NCBI GenBank assembly: GCA_003255065.1
Contig: QAOA01000253.1
Coordinates: 241,812 to 305,811 of the forward strand
Length of the DNA stretch: 64,000 nucleotides
Origin: Cercis canadensis
Taxonomy: Eukaryota > Streptophyta > Magnoliopsida > Fabales > Fabaceae
Direction: 5' to 3'
Numbering within the stretch: the stretch's first letter is position 1; each line of letters begins with the position of its first letter. Under the pieces are notes generated by a model. It did not search any database and was not told where the DNA came from. It was given only the letters and a program-made list of their open reading frames with translations. Position numbers and translations under genes: made by a program. Below are positions 1 to 13,012 of the stretch, piece after piece.

Positions 1-1102
1 TTTATGTATTGATATATTATCATGAGATGAGATAATTTACTTAATATGTATGAAATTATGAATAATGATGTTTAGATTTTTTTACTCTTAAAATTGTTTC
101 CGAAGCATTTTGATTTTTAGGAGAAGGAAACATCAAATAAAAATGTCACACCCAATACAGCGAATTTTAATATTTTAAATTTTGTATTTATATCCTCTTA
201 TTGACATGCAACTAATGAGCCAAATATTTAAGATCCCTTTCGGACAATGACATTGAAATAAACTTTCATACTTCTTTTTTTTTTTCTTTTTAATGGTAAG
301 ATGAGAAATATTAAGTTCTTGATTCCTCCTAATTTTATAAAGAAGGGGAAAGTTCTTAAATAATAGATTCATCATGATGTTTAGCCAAAAACGGGGAAGA
401 GATCCAGTCATGTTGCTTAGATCTAAGTCGTCTATTTCATTTAAGGTCATTTCAACCATTAAAACACATTAATATTTAATGGTTGAAATGAACTTTAATG
501 GAATGGACGGCTCAGATCTGAGCAACATGACTCAAGTGACATGACCGGATCCAAATCCGATTTTTATACTTCTATGATTAGATTATTCTTTTTTTAGAAG
601 TTATTAAATCATTTAAATAGTTGATAATTAAAAGCATTTCAAATAATTGTAGCGTCTTCGCTTATACTATTTATTTATCTTTAAAAAAATGGTTTTTATT
701 TGAAATTTGATTTACCATGAAAATCACCAAAAACATTTACAAAGAAAATGATCCCCTATTAAGTGTTACCTTAATATATCATATAAAAAACAAAGTGTTA
801 CCTTAATATATATATATATATATATATAGAAACACAATATGTTGAAGAATAAAAAAAAATAGTTATACTCTTAATATTAACCATCCTAATTCTATTGTTA
901 AATGAGATGTCATTAAACTTATAAATTATTGACAAAAATAAAATGTTAAATAATGGATATTTTGCATGGACGATCCAAGTTAAAATTTCATAACCAATCC
1001 ATAGTTTTTACCTTTTATGCAGTTCTTATGTTTAAGAAAGAACGTCTTTTAACAACTACGAAGTGCTTGTAAAAAAAAAAAAAAAAATTTAAAAATTACT
1101 AA
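1..1102. other. AT-rich spacer with one MITE copy
   Basis: No coding exon could be recognised on either strand. The stretch is AT-rich, with a hairpin MITE (listed separately), a short TA microsatellite near 808-828 and an A run near 1071-1087. The longest open frame, on the minus strand at 175-459, runs through the MITE arms and a poly-A/T tract and has no family resemblance. Confidence 0.6.
401..551. mobile_element. Hairpin MITE, copy 1 (deleted form)
   Basis: This is a near-complete inverted repeat. The left arm starts GATCCAGTCATG and the right arm ends CATGACCGGATC. The two arms meet at an AT-rich loop near 467-478. A second copy lies at 18263-18427. This copy is 14 bases shorter: in copy 2 the missing segment lies between two GTCATGT words, so loss between short direct repeats explains it. 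It has no coding capacity. The length, fold-back form and second dispersed copy support a non-autonomous DNA transposon; the superfamily is not determined. Confidence 0.85.
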
Positions 1103-4100
1103 GGGCCTGTTTGAAATCAGTTTTTAAAAACTGTTTTCTGTTTTTTAAAAAAAAAAAACAAAAAAACTTGTTTGGTTTTAGCTGTTTTTGTTTCATTGTT
1201 TTAAAAACAATTCTCAAAATGTTGTTTTAAAAACAAGAAAATCAGAACAGGTGGGAGGTGTTTTTGTTCTCAAAACAACTCTTTTGTTCTCAAAACAACT
1301 CAATGACCGGAGAACAACCTGTTTTCATTAATGGCAATTTTGTAATTATAAACAATTGTCGCTTTTCTTCTTCCTTCGATTGCTTTCTCTCCCATCATTG
1401 CCTCTTCGATTTCTTCAGTCCCATCCTCCAGGGCTCAGCTAAGTTACCCCAATACAGAGGGCTTAAGCTCAGACCGATTGCAGCAAATCGCTTAGCAGGA
1501 TCGCTGAGTTCCAGCTCGAGACTCGCTCGTCGTTGTGGACGCCTCGTGTGCGAGGCTCAATTTCACCCCTTAGTTCTTCTTTGGCACAGAACGCAATGAC
1601 TTCTTCCACGGCACTTCGAGAGCTTCAACGCGATTTGGAGAACAAAGCTAACGATCTCAGCAAGCTTCAAAAGGGTAAGCTTCTCCTATTACTTACTTTC
1701 AGCTCCCTTTTTTCCTCAATTTTTGTTCTTTTGTAATCATTTGTTGCTTCAAGCAGATATCGCAAAGAATCACCAAGTGAGAAAGAAGTATACAATCCAG
1801 CTCGGTGAGAACGAGCTCGTCCTCAAGGTAATCTATTTCTCTTGTATTAATGGTTTTTTCACTTATGGATTACATTTTAACTTCTGGGGTGTGTCGTAAA
1901 TGGTTTTATTTTATTTAGAGGGTATTTGGTTTTGCAGGAATTGAATTTGTTGAACGAAGATGCAAATGTTTACAAGTTGATTGGCCCAGTACTTGTTAAG
2001 CAGGACTTAGCTGAGGCGAACGCAAATGTGCGCAAGAGAATTGATTACATCTCTGCTGAATTGTAAGTTTCTTTTTCTTTTCTTGGTAGTGGGTTTTTTT
2101 GGAGGCAAACAACTATAAGCTAACACGCTGTTTCTACTTGGTATCATCAAACTTTGTGTTAGCAGCTTAGATCTCCTGGAGATATTGCAATCACGTTTTT
2201 ATAGCTTCCAATATAGGTTTAGGTCGTTTAAAAAGTCAATTTTTATATGTTGTGATTTTTCTGAAGTTTTTGTGAGGTAGCATGGATAGCACACCAATTC
2301 CATAAGCTTGATTCTTGTCCTGTTGTCTGCTGATGTGGCAAAGAGTAAAAATTCCTTGCAAGCGACTGCCTGTTATTGCTAATTCTGCACTGAAGCAATG
2401 GAAAAACATGGATGTGAAAATCAAATGAAAAGAAGTTCTCTTTGAACTGTTGTTTCCTAATTCTCTGCCTTGCTTCCTTTCTATTCTTGCCATTGTACGA
2501 GAGTTTTTGCTCTCACTACTACTACCTGCCTTTCTATTAGTGAAGGAAAAATAAATTGAGAATTTAGTGTTTGGATCTTTCATGATATTCTGCAGCATGT
2601 ATTAGTTTTTTACTGGTTGATTTAATCCATGTTTGGTTTAGAGGTGGGGACCCCAGAAGCCAGAACCATGGTTGTGGGGTTGCCCACCTCAAAATCAAAT
2701 AAGCTATTAGTAATTCGTTTGTATCTAGAACTTCATTTCACAGTGCCTAAATGTAATCCTCAAAGTCAAAGGTTATGATAGATGTAATGAGCTGTTTAGC
2801 GAGTATAAATACTTTATATGGCAATCTACATAATCTTGCATTCTAATCTGATTTGTCATGAAATTCTGATTATGCTACTTCTTCATTGTACTTCTCACCT
2901 AAAAGGTTCTTAAGTTATTAGTATTTCTGGTCAAATGTTATATTGTAATTGCTTTACAACTTTGACTACAATTATTTTTCTCAAAGACATCTGCTCATTC
3001 TTCTCTCTCCCCTTTGTGATGCTGTTAGCATTCTATTGTTGCTGCACATTTTAGCCAGACACCATTGTCATTATAGTTACGGTGATACTGATTTTGTTAT
3101 CTAAGTAAGGCATTTTACAACTCTTGTTATCACTGTGATATATACTTAATTATAAATAGTCTTTGTCCATGTTAGGAAGCGGGTTGATGCTACTCTTCAG
3201 GACCTTGAAGAGAAGCAAAATAGCATGAAAGACACAGTAAGTGTTTTTCTTCTATATTTATTCATTAGTTGTGGTTTCAATTCCCACAAGGTTGTTATCA
3301 TTATATTTGACCTTTGATTTAGTTCAGTGACTAGAATGTCTGTGCAAAATCCAGGATTCTGGTATTTCGTAGATACTTTTATCAAAAAATGTATTATACT
3401 ATTTATTTTCAAGAAATAAAAAAATGATAAATAATATACTATGTTAGTATTCTTAGGAAAATTTATTAAAGATAAATATGAAAATTACTTATATTATATG
3501 AAGACACAAGGCTAAAACAAGTATTAGTATGCAAAAGATCTTTCAATGAAGAACTTTGTGGAGATTGGCTTTACAGACATAAGAATATCTAGAAACTTGT
3601 TAGATTTAACCTAATATTTCTCTAATGCTTCTCTAATTCTTACACATTTTTTTTTTTTAATTATATGCTTGTCTGATATCTTAGCTTAGGCTTTTCAAGA
3701 GATACTGGCAAGCAAATATTTGATGAATCCTCCATCTTATTTTGCACATCGTATTTCCAACCACCCTTTTTTGATTGCCCATGCCCTGGGTTAATAAAAG
3801 AAAGTATATCTGTGCATTATTTTTCTGGATGAGTTCATTGCTTGTCAAGAGAACAGAGAACAGAGAACATTTTACTTTGTGTGTTTCTAATTCTCATGCA
3901 CCTCTTTGAAGAAATGATTCTTTAAGCTAGAGAGATCTACAATTAGTTCATTGCATCTATATCTGTTGTAATCTTGCAGATCCTAAAATTGCAACAAAGG
4001 ATTCAACTTCTCCAGGCTGGGAAAGGCAAAGCATAGTTTCCCTCAATGAAGTGTTTGGCATTTTCAGCAGAATTGTTGTTAACTCTGCTAAGGTTGGATA

Positions 4101-5356
4101 TGCTTGTATGGCTTTTGTTTCTAACCAAACCTGACATGCCCCTCGAAGCTATTAGGGAGCCTTGTGCATTATTTTCATATTGATAATATATTTTCTAGTA
4201 GTTGGTGTGCTTGGGTCATTTTCTTATTCTTTTGTTCTTTTTTCAATGTCATCTCTCCCGCAATTTTTGTCACAATACATTTTGAGGTTTTGATTAACAC
4301 AAAAGGTTAGTCTTCTCCTATTGTTCCCCTATCTTCCTCCCCTCTCTAATGTTTCTCCTCCTTCTATGTTCATTAGCATGGTTATCGTTGATGTTAGCTG
4401 TGAAATTGGTGCTGGAGGTTGACTCTACTATCGATCCATCAGTGCCCCCAGGTTCGATGCAGGCTTCTTAAGAAGACACCTTTAGCTTGATAATTGCGTT
4501 TGTGGTTGTCTGGGCTTCAAGAATGCTTTGCATGTGTTGGTTCTTGATGGATTGACATGTTAGAATGTTGACTGCCTTCCTTCTTGAGTGGCTGAGGGTC
4601 TGCAATTTTCATGCCATTTTCAATTGCTTTTGATTAATTGGTATTGTGTACTTGCTGCCTTGCTGCTAGTTGTTGGATTGGCTTGCATGTTATGGACATA
4701 TTNCTTGATAATGCAAAAATAGAGGTTTTAAATGAAAACATAGGCATAGGGGAGACAAGCTCTAATTAAGACAACTTGTCAAGATTATCTAATTAAGGGA
4801 CAAAAGAAATGGCAGCATATCATGACTATATTTCAAATTGGATATGGGTAGAATATAATAATTCTTCTTAATAGTTTGTATATATTAACTTATATAATTG
4901 TTAATATTATTTTTGTACCACTTATGATTAGTATGAACAACTATAAATGATGTTGTTATTTATTTTAGAACAATATATTTAAATGCATTAATGCCATATA
5001 AATATTATATTAAATTTTATAATAATTTTTTTCATTTTTACTTATTTATTCTTCTCATATTCTCATTAAAACATTACCATAATTTATTTATAACATTAGT
5101 CATCATCAAAACTAAAAAAAAGAAAAAAAAAACTTGTTCTCATATCAAACGAGTTTTCTATTTTTTTGTTTTCAAAACTTGTTTTTAAAACAATTTTACC
5201 AAGCAAGTTTTTTGTTTTTCAGTTTTTAAAAATTGATTTCAAAACAGTTTATCAAACAGATTTTCTTATACTTTTGTTTTACAGAACAATTTTTAAACAT
5301 AGTTTTCAAAAACAATTTTTAAAAACAAAAAAACAAAAACACTTTCAAACAAGCCC
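1103..5356. mobile_element. Possible TIR element enclosing the prefoldin 6 gene
   Basis: The left end begins GGGCCTGTTTGAAA. The right end, read on the opposite strand, begins GGGCTTGTTTGAAA, so 13 of 14 bases match. Both ends are flanked by TAA (1100-1102 and 5357-5359), as expected of PIF/Harbinger-type target duplication. Inside each end lie about 150-250 bases of similar subterminal GTTTTTAAAAAC-like words. No transposase was seen; the only gene inside is intact, intron-containing prefoldin subunit 6. No closer partner end was found for either terminus. The alternative is two truncated elements of one family inserted in opposite orientation on either side of the gene. Confidence 0.5.
1596..4036 (+). 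CDS. PFD6: Prefoldin subunit 6
   Basis: Beta-type subunit of the hexameric prefoldin co-chaperone, which binds nascent actin and tubulin and passes them to the cytosolic chaperonin CCT. Five exons join in phase: 1596-1674, 1757-1827, 1938-2062, 3176-3236 and 3980-4036, giving 130 residues, the usual length of the family (about 129). All introns are GT-AG. The product starts MTSSTALRELQRDLENKAND, a helical coiled-coil strand. It passes through the beta-hairpin segment (LGENELVLKELNLLNED, near residues 42-58) and ends with a second coiled-coil helix (LQQRIQLLQAGKGKA). The start is the first ATG giving the full N-terminal helix; an upstream in-frame open stretch from 1533 lacks an ATG. The 1.1-kb intron 3 and 0.7-kb intron 4 contain nothing recognisable. 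The whole gene lies between inverted repeat ends at 1103 and 5356. Confidence 0.95.
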
Positions 5357-5936
5357 TAAATCGCTGAAAAGTTAGAAACCAGTTTTTTGAAAAATTAAAA
5401 TATAACAGCTTCGTTTAATCAATTTTGATTTTAAACATAGACTAATGACTTAAACACTGAAACAAGTTAATGACCCAAAAGAAAAGTCTTATTTTCTTTC
5501 TTTGCTATGGACTATGGATAGACTTCAAGATTGACACCAAAAATTATGCCATGATAGCTAGACTTCAAGAAATTGTACTCATTGAATCATGCATAGCTAG
5601 TGGCTATGGAAAACAGATATTTCCAAGTAGAGAACATGAGCAGGTCATCCAAAATTAGCAGTTAGCATATGTGAGTAACTGAGAATTTCCCTGGGAATTC
5701 ATTGGAATATAGCAATAGCAGTATGTAATAGTCATGAGCAGCCGAAACATGTGACAGAACATTTCGCCAAATTACTATATGAACTCATTGTCAAAATCCA
5801 ATATCTCAAAATGTATATTTAACCAACAAGAGTAAACCGAGGGTGCTAAAACTAAAGAAATGATTTTTGGTAATGCTTTACTAAAGAAAACAACACTTCT
5901 CATTGGGTATGTAATACCCACAAAATCCAACAACTC
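4037..5936. other. Convergent spacer between PFD6 and RPS24
   Basis: This holds the 3-prime flanks of two converging genes. It contains a single N at 4703, an AT-rich stretch, and the right subterminal repeats of the possible element ending at 5356. Short open frames here (for example 4991-5188, 5166-5375, 5470-5658) are low-complexity, Phe/Lys-rich translations with no family match. Confidence 0.6.
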
Positions 5937-8404
5937 TCATTTCTTCTTTCCACCCTTTGCAGCATCACTAGCCTTTGTCTGCAATAGAAACAATTGCAAT
6001 GAATTAAATTGATACTCTATAATTCCAATATAAATAAATAAGAAGCACTAACTTAAGTCTAAATAACTTTTGGCTCTATCTGAAGCATCGCAATGAGAAG
6101 CTCAACTTCATTCATTAATTGGTAAGTTACACCAAAATGAACAATGAGGAGGGAATCTACCCTTGATTTATGGAGAGGGAGGTCTTATTGGCCTGTTTTA
6201 ATTTTTTCCACATATTTTCCTTCATAATCCATCATTTTTTACAAGCACAATTATAGCTATAACTTAGGAAATGATACAATGCTGCAAGACTTCCCAGGTC
6301 ACTAGAAAAGCAAAAAGCAAAAACAGTTATTTACTCCACGGATATATAAGTGTTTGCAACAACATTGTATCAAGAGAAGTTGAAAAAAAACAAACCTTCT
6401 TTACTCCACGGATCTTTTTGGCTCTGTTCTTCCTTTCTTTCATCTGCTTTCTTGATTTCTCCACCTTGGTATCTAGCCCATTCTGTGTAATTTGCCAGAC
6501 TTAAATATGAGGCACAGAGAGAAGAAAGGCCGGGGGAAGAAGAAGGCGAAAAAGAGGGGGGGGGGGGGNGGGGGGGGGCAAGTCACAAAAAGCATCATCA
6601 ACCAGATAAATTGAAAAGCTTGCACATTCTGGTACACTAGCCCTACTACTACCAAAGAATATGTTAGAACCTATACTTCAACTTCTCATGTACATTGTAT
6701 TGATGCTTTTTCTAGCATAAGCATGCTTAGAAAAAGACGCATAAGTACAATTGCTCATCAGGATAACATGATAGAAAATTAATAAGTGATGCAAACCAAG
6801 TTTCCCAATGTTCCCCTATCTGCATTCTTTCAGAAAATTTCTAATTTACAAAATCCATCATGCAGTAGCAGCACTGATGAGCAGCAATACAAGGTGAAAG
6901 ATGCATCCTCCTAGACACCGATAATCAATCTAAGCATATACTTCATAATATTTAAAGTATGTATAGAGGCCCCCAACAACTAACCGTCTTAATATAGAAA
7001 TCTGAGTAGAAATTATTCTTATGGATTTCACATCTATCAAACGTGTCATGCAATAAGCAATCTAGTTCCACAGTCATATATATTAAATAGACAGTTGAAA
7101 TAAAACTGAATGCACATAGGCAATCCAAACAATGACAAGATTCTCAGAAAACTGGTTTTAAAATAACATCAACATTCATGAATTTCTTCTGTTTGACAAG
7201 ATATGACAGACGCATGTGCTGACTTTGAGCATGAATGCAAGGAATTGGCACAACAAATTTTTTCATATTGGTAAAAACTTACTCTTATTAGCCTGTACTT
7301 AGGCTCGTACTTCTTTGCATTCTCAACAGAATCATATATCAAACCAAAACCAGTGGACTTTCCCCCTCCAAAATGGGTGCGGAACTTGAACACAAAGATG
7401 GCATTAGGATCCTTGACATCATAAATCCTCCCCAGTTTCTCCTTCAATTCCGCCTTCAGTATGAAATGAATCAGTAATAGTAATTAAACAAAACAAAAAA
7501 GCATAGATTGCAAACAATCAATCAGATCCATAACTACACAGTCTACACACATTAGTATTTCAATTCTAAGAACATGAGCTTATATACGTGCAAGTAACCA
7601 AGTATGAACTAACTACCAAGTAGGTGCATATATTTGTATGTGCCTATTAAAGAGTAGCACAACATACAATCCAAAGGACGCTGCATAAAGGCTCAGCATG
7701 CAAGAGAAGGCTCCTATGGTAGGCTAGTCCCAAAAATGACAAACTGCGGGGCAAAGCCTCCTATACCAAGCAAGATTCACAATGACCTTTTATTTTAAAT
7801 AAGGCAAGCTAGTTACTCCATGAATACGTTGACAAGTCAACATGTTAACATGATATTCATATCATGGATCACAAATTCAAAACTTCAGTCCGAAACCCAT
7901 TGACATATTAGAATTCAAAATCTGGGCAAGAAAAAGTTAAAGTGGAGAGAGATCAGACCTTGGAAACATTTGGTCTTCCTGGATGCAGAACATCAATCAC
8001 CTAAAATAGAACAAAAAAACACCAAACAATAAGAGAAAAATAAACTTCAAGAATAGAGTAATAAATAAATTTACGCATTGTAATTGCCATATTATAAATT
8101 GCGTACTACCCAATTGAATGACCCAAAAATAATCCAAAAAAGTTTATTTTAAATATAAACCAAAACGCAGCTATACAGGTTGCGTTCTTGTTGGCCTAGT
8201 TTAAGGAAATTCCACTAGTCGAATTCTCAAAGTGATATTGTCCCATCTCCCATGCCATAGAATTTCAAATCTGTAATTATTTGCATCGCAATTTCATCGA
8301 CAAGGGAAAGCATAGAAATAAGGAAAACTTACAAATTGCTTTCTGGAAAGAAGACGGTTGGTCATGAACTTCCTCGTTCGGATTGTAACTGCCTTATCCG
8401 CCAT
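5937..8404 (-). CDS. RPS24: 40S ribosomal protein eS24 (S24)
   Basis: Small-subunit ribosomal protein of the cytosolic ribosome. Five minus-strand exons join in phase: 8404-8333, 8000-7959, 7453-7283, 6482-6396 and 5978-5937, giving 137 residues. The N-terminus [19 protein letters not shown], the core [19 protein letters not shown] and the Lys-rich tail are diagnostic of eS24. The first exon encodes 24 residues and the last only 13, so both are easily missed by open-frame searches. All splice sites are GT-AG. The promoter carries a telo-box and TGGGCY motifs (separate entry), as in many plant ribosomal protein genes. The third intron contains a long G run with an N. Confidence 0.97.
6556..6578. 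repeat. G homopolymer with an N
   Basis: A nearly pure G run interrupted by one N at 6569, inside intron 3 of RPS24. Such runs are rare in AT-rich plant DNA and are prone to sequencing error, so its true length is unknown. Confidence 0.9.
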
Positions 8405-8510
8405 GGCCTCCCTCTCTGTTTTGGTCTCGTCCGCGTCTGTGCTCTCCTGCTGGTTTTCGTTCTTCGAAGACTGGCACTTGGCTTGCTACTCTTCAAGAAG
8501 AAAGGGTTTC

Positions 8511-8554
8511 TAGGGTTTATAAACTGGGCTGGGCATAAACTTTTATTTTGGGCT
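8511..8554 (-). promoter_or_regulatory. Telo-box and TGGGCY (site II) cluster upstream of RPS24
   Basis: TAGGGTTT at 8511-8518 is AAACCCTA (telo-box) on the gene strand. TGGGCT, TGGGCA and TGGGCT follow at 8525, 8530 and 8549. The group lies about 107-150 bases upstream of the RPS24 start codon. Site II (TCP-binding) plus telo-box is the known promoter pairing of plant ribosomal protein genes. The motifs are seen directly; their activity is inferred. Confidence 0.7.
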
Positions 8555-9817
8555 ACACATGACTGGGTATCTTGAACTTGATCCTATTTGTTGACCCGAT
8601 TACCAGGATCCGATTAAAATGATATTTTTCTTAACTTAATTTCATAAAAAATGACCCACAAAAATAAAAACTTGATTTCATAAATTAGTTAAGAAAACGA
8701 AGGGTGTGTTTTGATTCTGTTTTTATTTTTTTTGTTTTTAAAAACTATGTTCTTTGGTTTGCTTTTTCATTTTTCCATTTTTAAAAACGAAGGGTGGAAA
8801 TTTCCCATTTTTCCATCTGAACCGATTTCATGTCACAAATATTTTAACAAATAACAAGTGAGATATTACCTCATCAATTTTATCTATATTCTTTTGGTTT
8901 GCTTTTTCATCCAAATTAAAGACGAGGAAATAATTTTTTTTTTTGTGTCATTAGGTAGATAAACTTAAATTTTTAAGTGAGGAAGATTGAGGAAATAAAT
9001 AAAAGAGAAATTTTTATATTAGTTGTATTGTGTGTGAAATTGTGATTGTGATAATGTTACTCATTTTAACTTCTTCTATTTTTCCCCTTTTTTAATTTTG
9101 TAAACAAAGGAAAAGCTTCAATTAAATATCAAATGTAGAAAATTTGATTTTAGGGGACATTTGACAGTCAAATTCTTTTTTTGATAATTATATTTTTTAA
9201 GAATGATAATTCCCGAAAATATTACAAATACTTAATTCATTTTGACTTTTTCTATTTTCTCCCTTACTCAGAGGATGGCAAGCACTCCAACCATCCTAGG
9301 GACCCCATCACCTAATAGAACTGAATTAGGTTCGCTAATTTGTCCCTAAGGTTCCATTTTTGCACTACTTAACAGTCAAATCATGATTCTGGCAATGGCG
9401 AAGGAATTAATAGCTGACGAGATTCCATGGAATTGTGATTTAACTGAAACTACTATAATAGAGAGAAGGGGCAAAAGATTAGTTGGAGGAGAACATAGTC
9501 ATAGCCAAAAATTTGACTTCCATATCCAGTGATTAACATTAGTAAGTGCGACAATTAGTCATATTTTCTCTGCATTTATCGCTGACACTAGAAATTTACA
9601 GGCATGATTCATTATTAGGAGGCATTGGCAAACAAGCAATCAAGAGGCTGTTTAGCCAGCCAAACCATTTTCTTCTGCTGAAATAAAGTACAAAACCAGT
9701 AAGATAGCACAGAAAGGATGCAAAATGCAGTCTCTATACATGTGTATGAATGCAAACTATATAAGCATCATCTCCTTTTAATGCTTTGCTTTAAGGTACA
9801 CGAGAGTGGGTCATTTT
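8555..9817. other. Spacer between RPS24 and the small-protein gene
   Basis: AT-rich, with no recognised exon. At 8702 a stretch starting AGGGTGTGTTTTGATTCTG and followed by GTTTTTAAAAAC words resembles the ends of the element around PFD6, but no partner end was found. The phrase TTTTGGTTTGCTTTTTCAT is nearly repeated around 8755 and 8893. Confidence 0.5.
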
Positions 9818-10162
9818 TTATGGCAAAGGAGCAGAAGCCGTGCCTGATTCGACTAGTATTGACCACAGGATATGCACATCTTCACATGGGCAAGACTTGA
9901 CATCCTTGTATAGAATGTATATCCCTCTACCTGTTATACAAGAACAAAATAACAATGTTCAATATAAAATGGTGATTTAAGATATGAATAAAACAACGTT
10001 CAATGCAAATTCAAGTAATTTACAGAGTAGACTAAGAGCATATTGCATGAAATGTGTGAAGCAAATTGAGAGTTAGAATGAGGATTTACGCTTTTTGTGG
10101 CTCGAATGAACACGATCCCAGAGCTTCTTCAATGGGCAGAGGATGGACTGAAAAAATCCCAT
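9818..10162 (-). CDS. Two-exon gene for a 61-residue uncharacterised small protein
   Basis: Exon 1 (10162-10090) encodes MGFFQSILCPLKKLWDRVHS followed by SHKKR. Exon 2 (9930-9818) encodes RGIYILYKDVKSCPCEDVHI then LWSILVESGTASAPLP and a stop. The junction splits an Arg codon, the intron is GT-AG (159 bases) and the joined frame is open for 62 codons. The N-terminus MGFF offers a Gly at position 2, which could be N-myristoylated, and it is followed by basic residues; this location idea is inference. The core has a KDVKSCPCEDVHxLWSIL block with two Cys. I recall similar unnamed short plant proteins but cannot give a family name or function. It lies between RPS24 and NKAP, on the same strand as RPS24. 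Confidence 0.7.

Positions 10163-13012
<2,850 letters not shown>

Noticed and set aside
1258-1599. Plus-strand 113-codon frame upstream of PFD6
   Set aside because: It overlaps the PFD6 leader in another frame. The prefoldin start at 1596 is set by homology, and this frame has no recognisable product.
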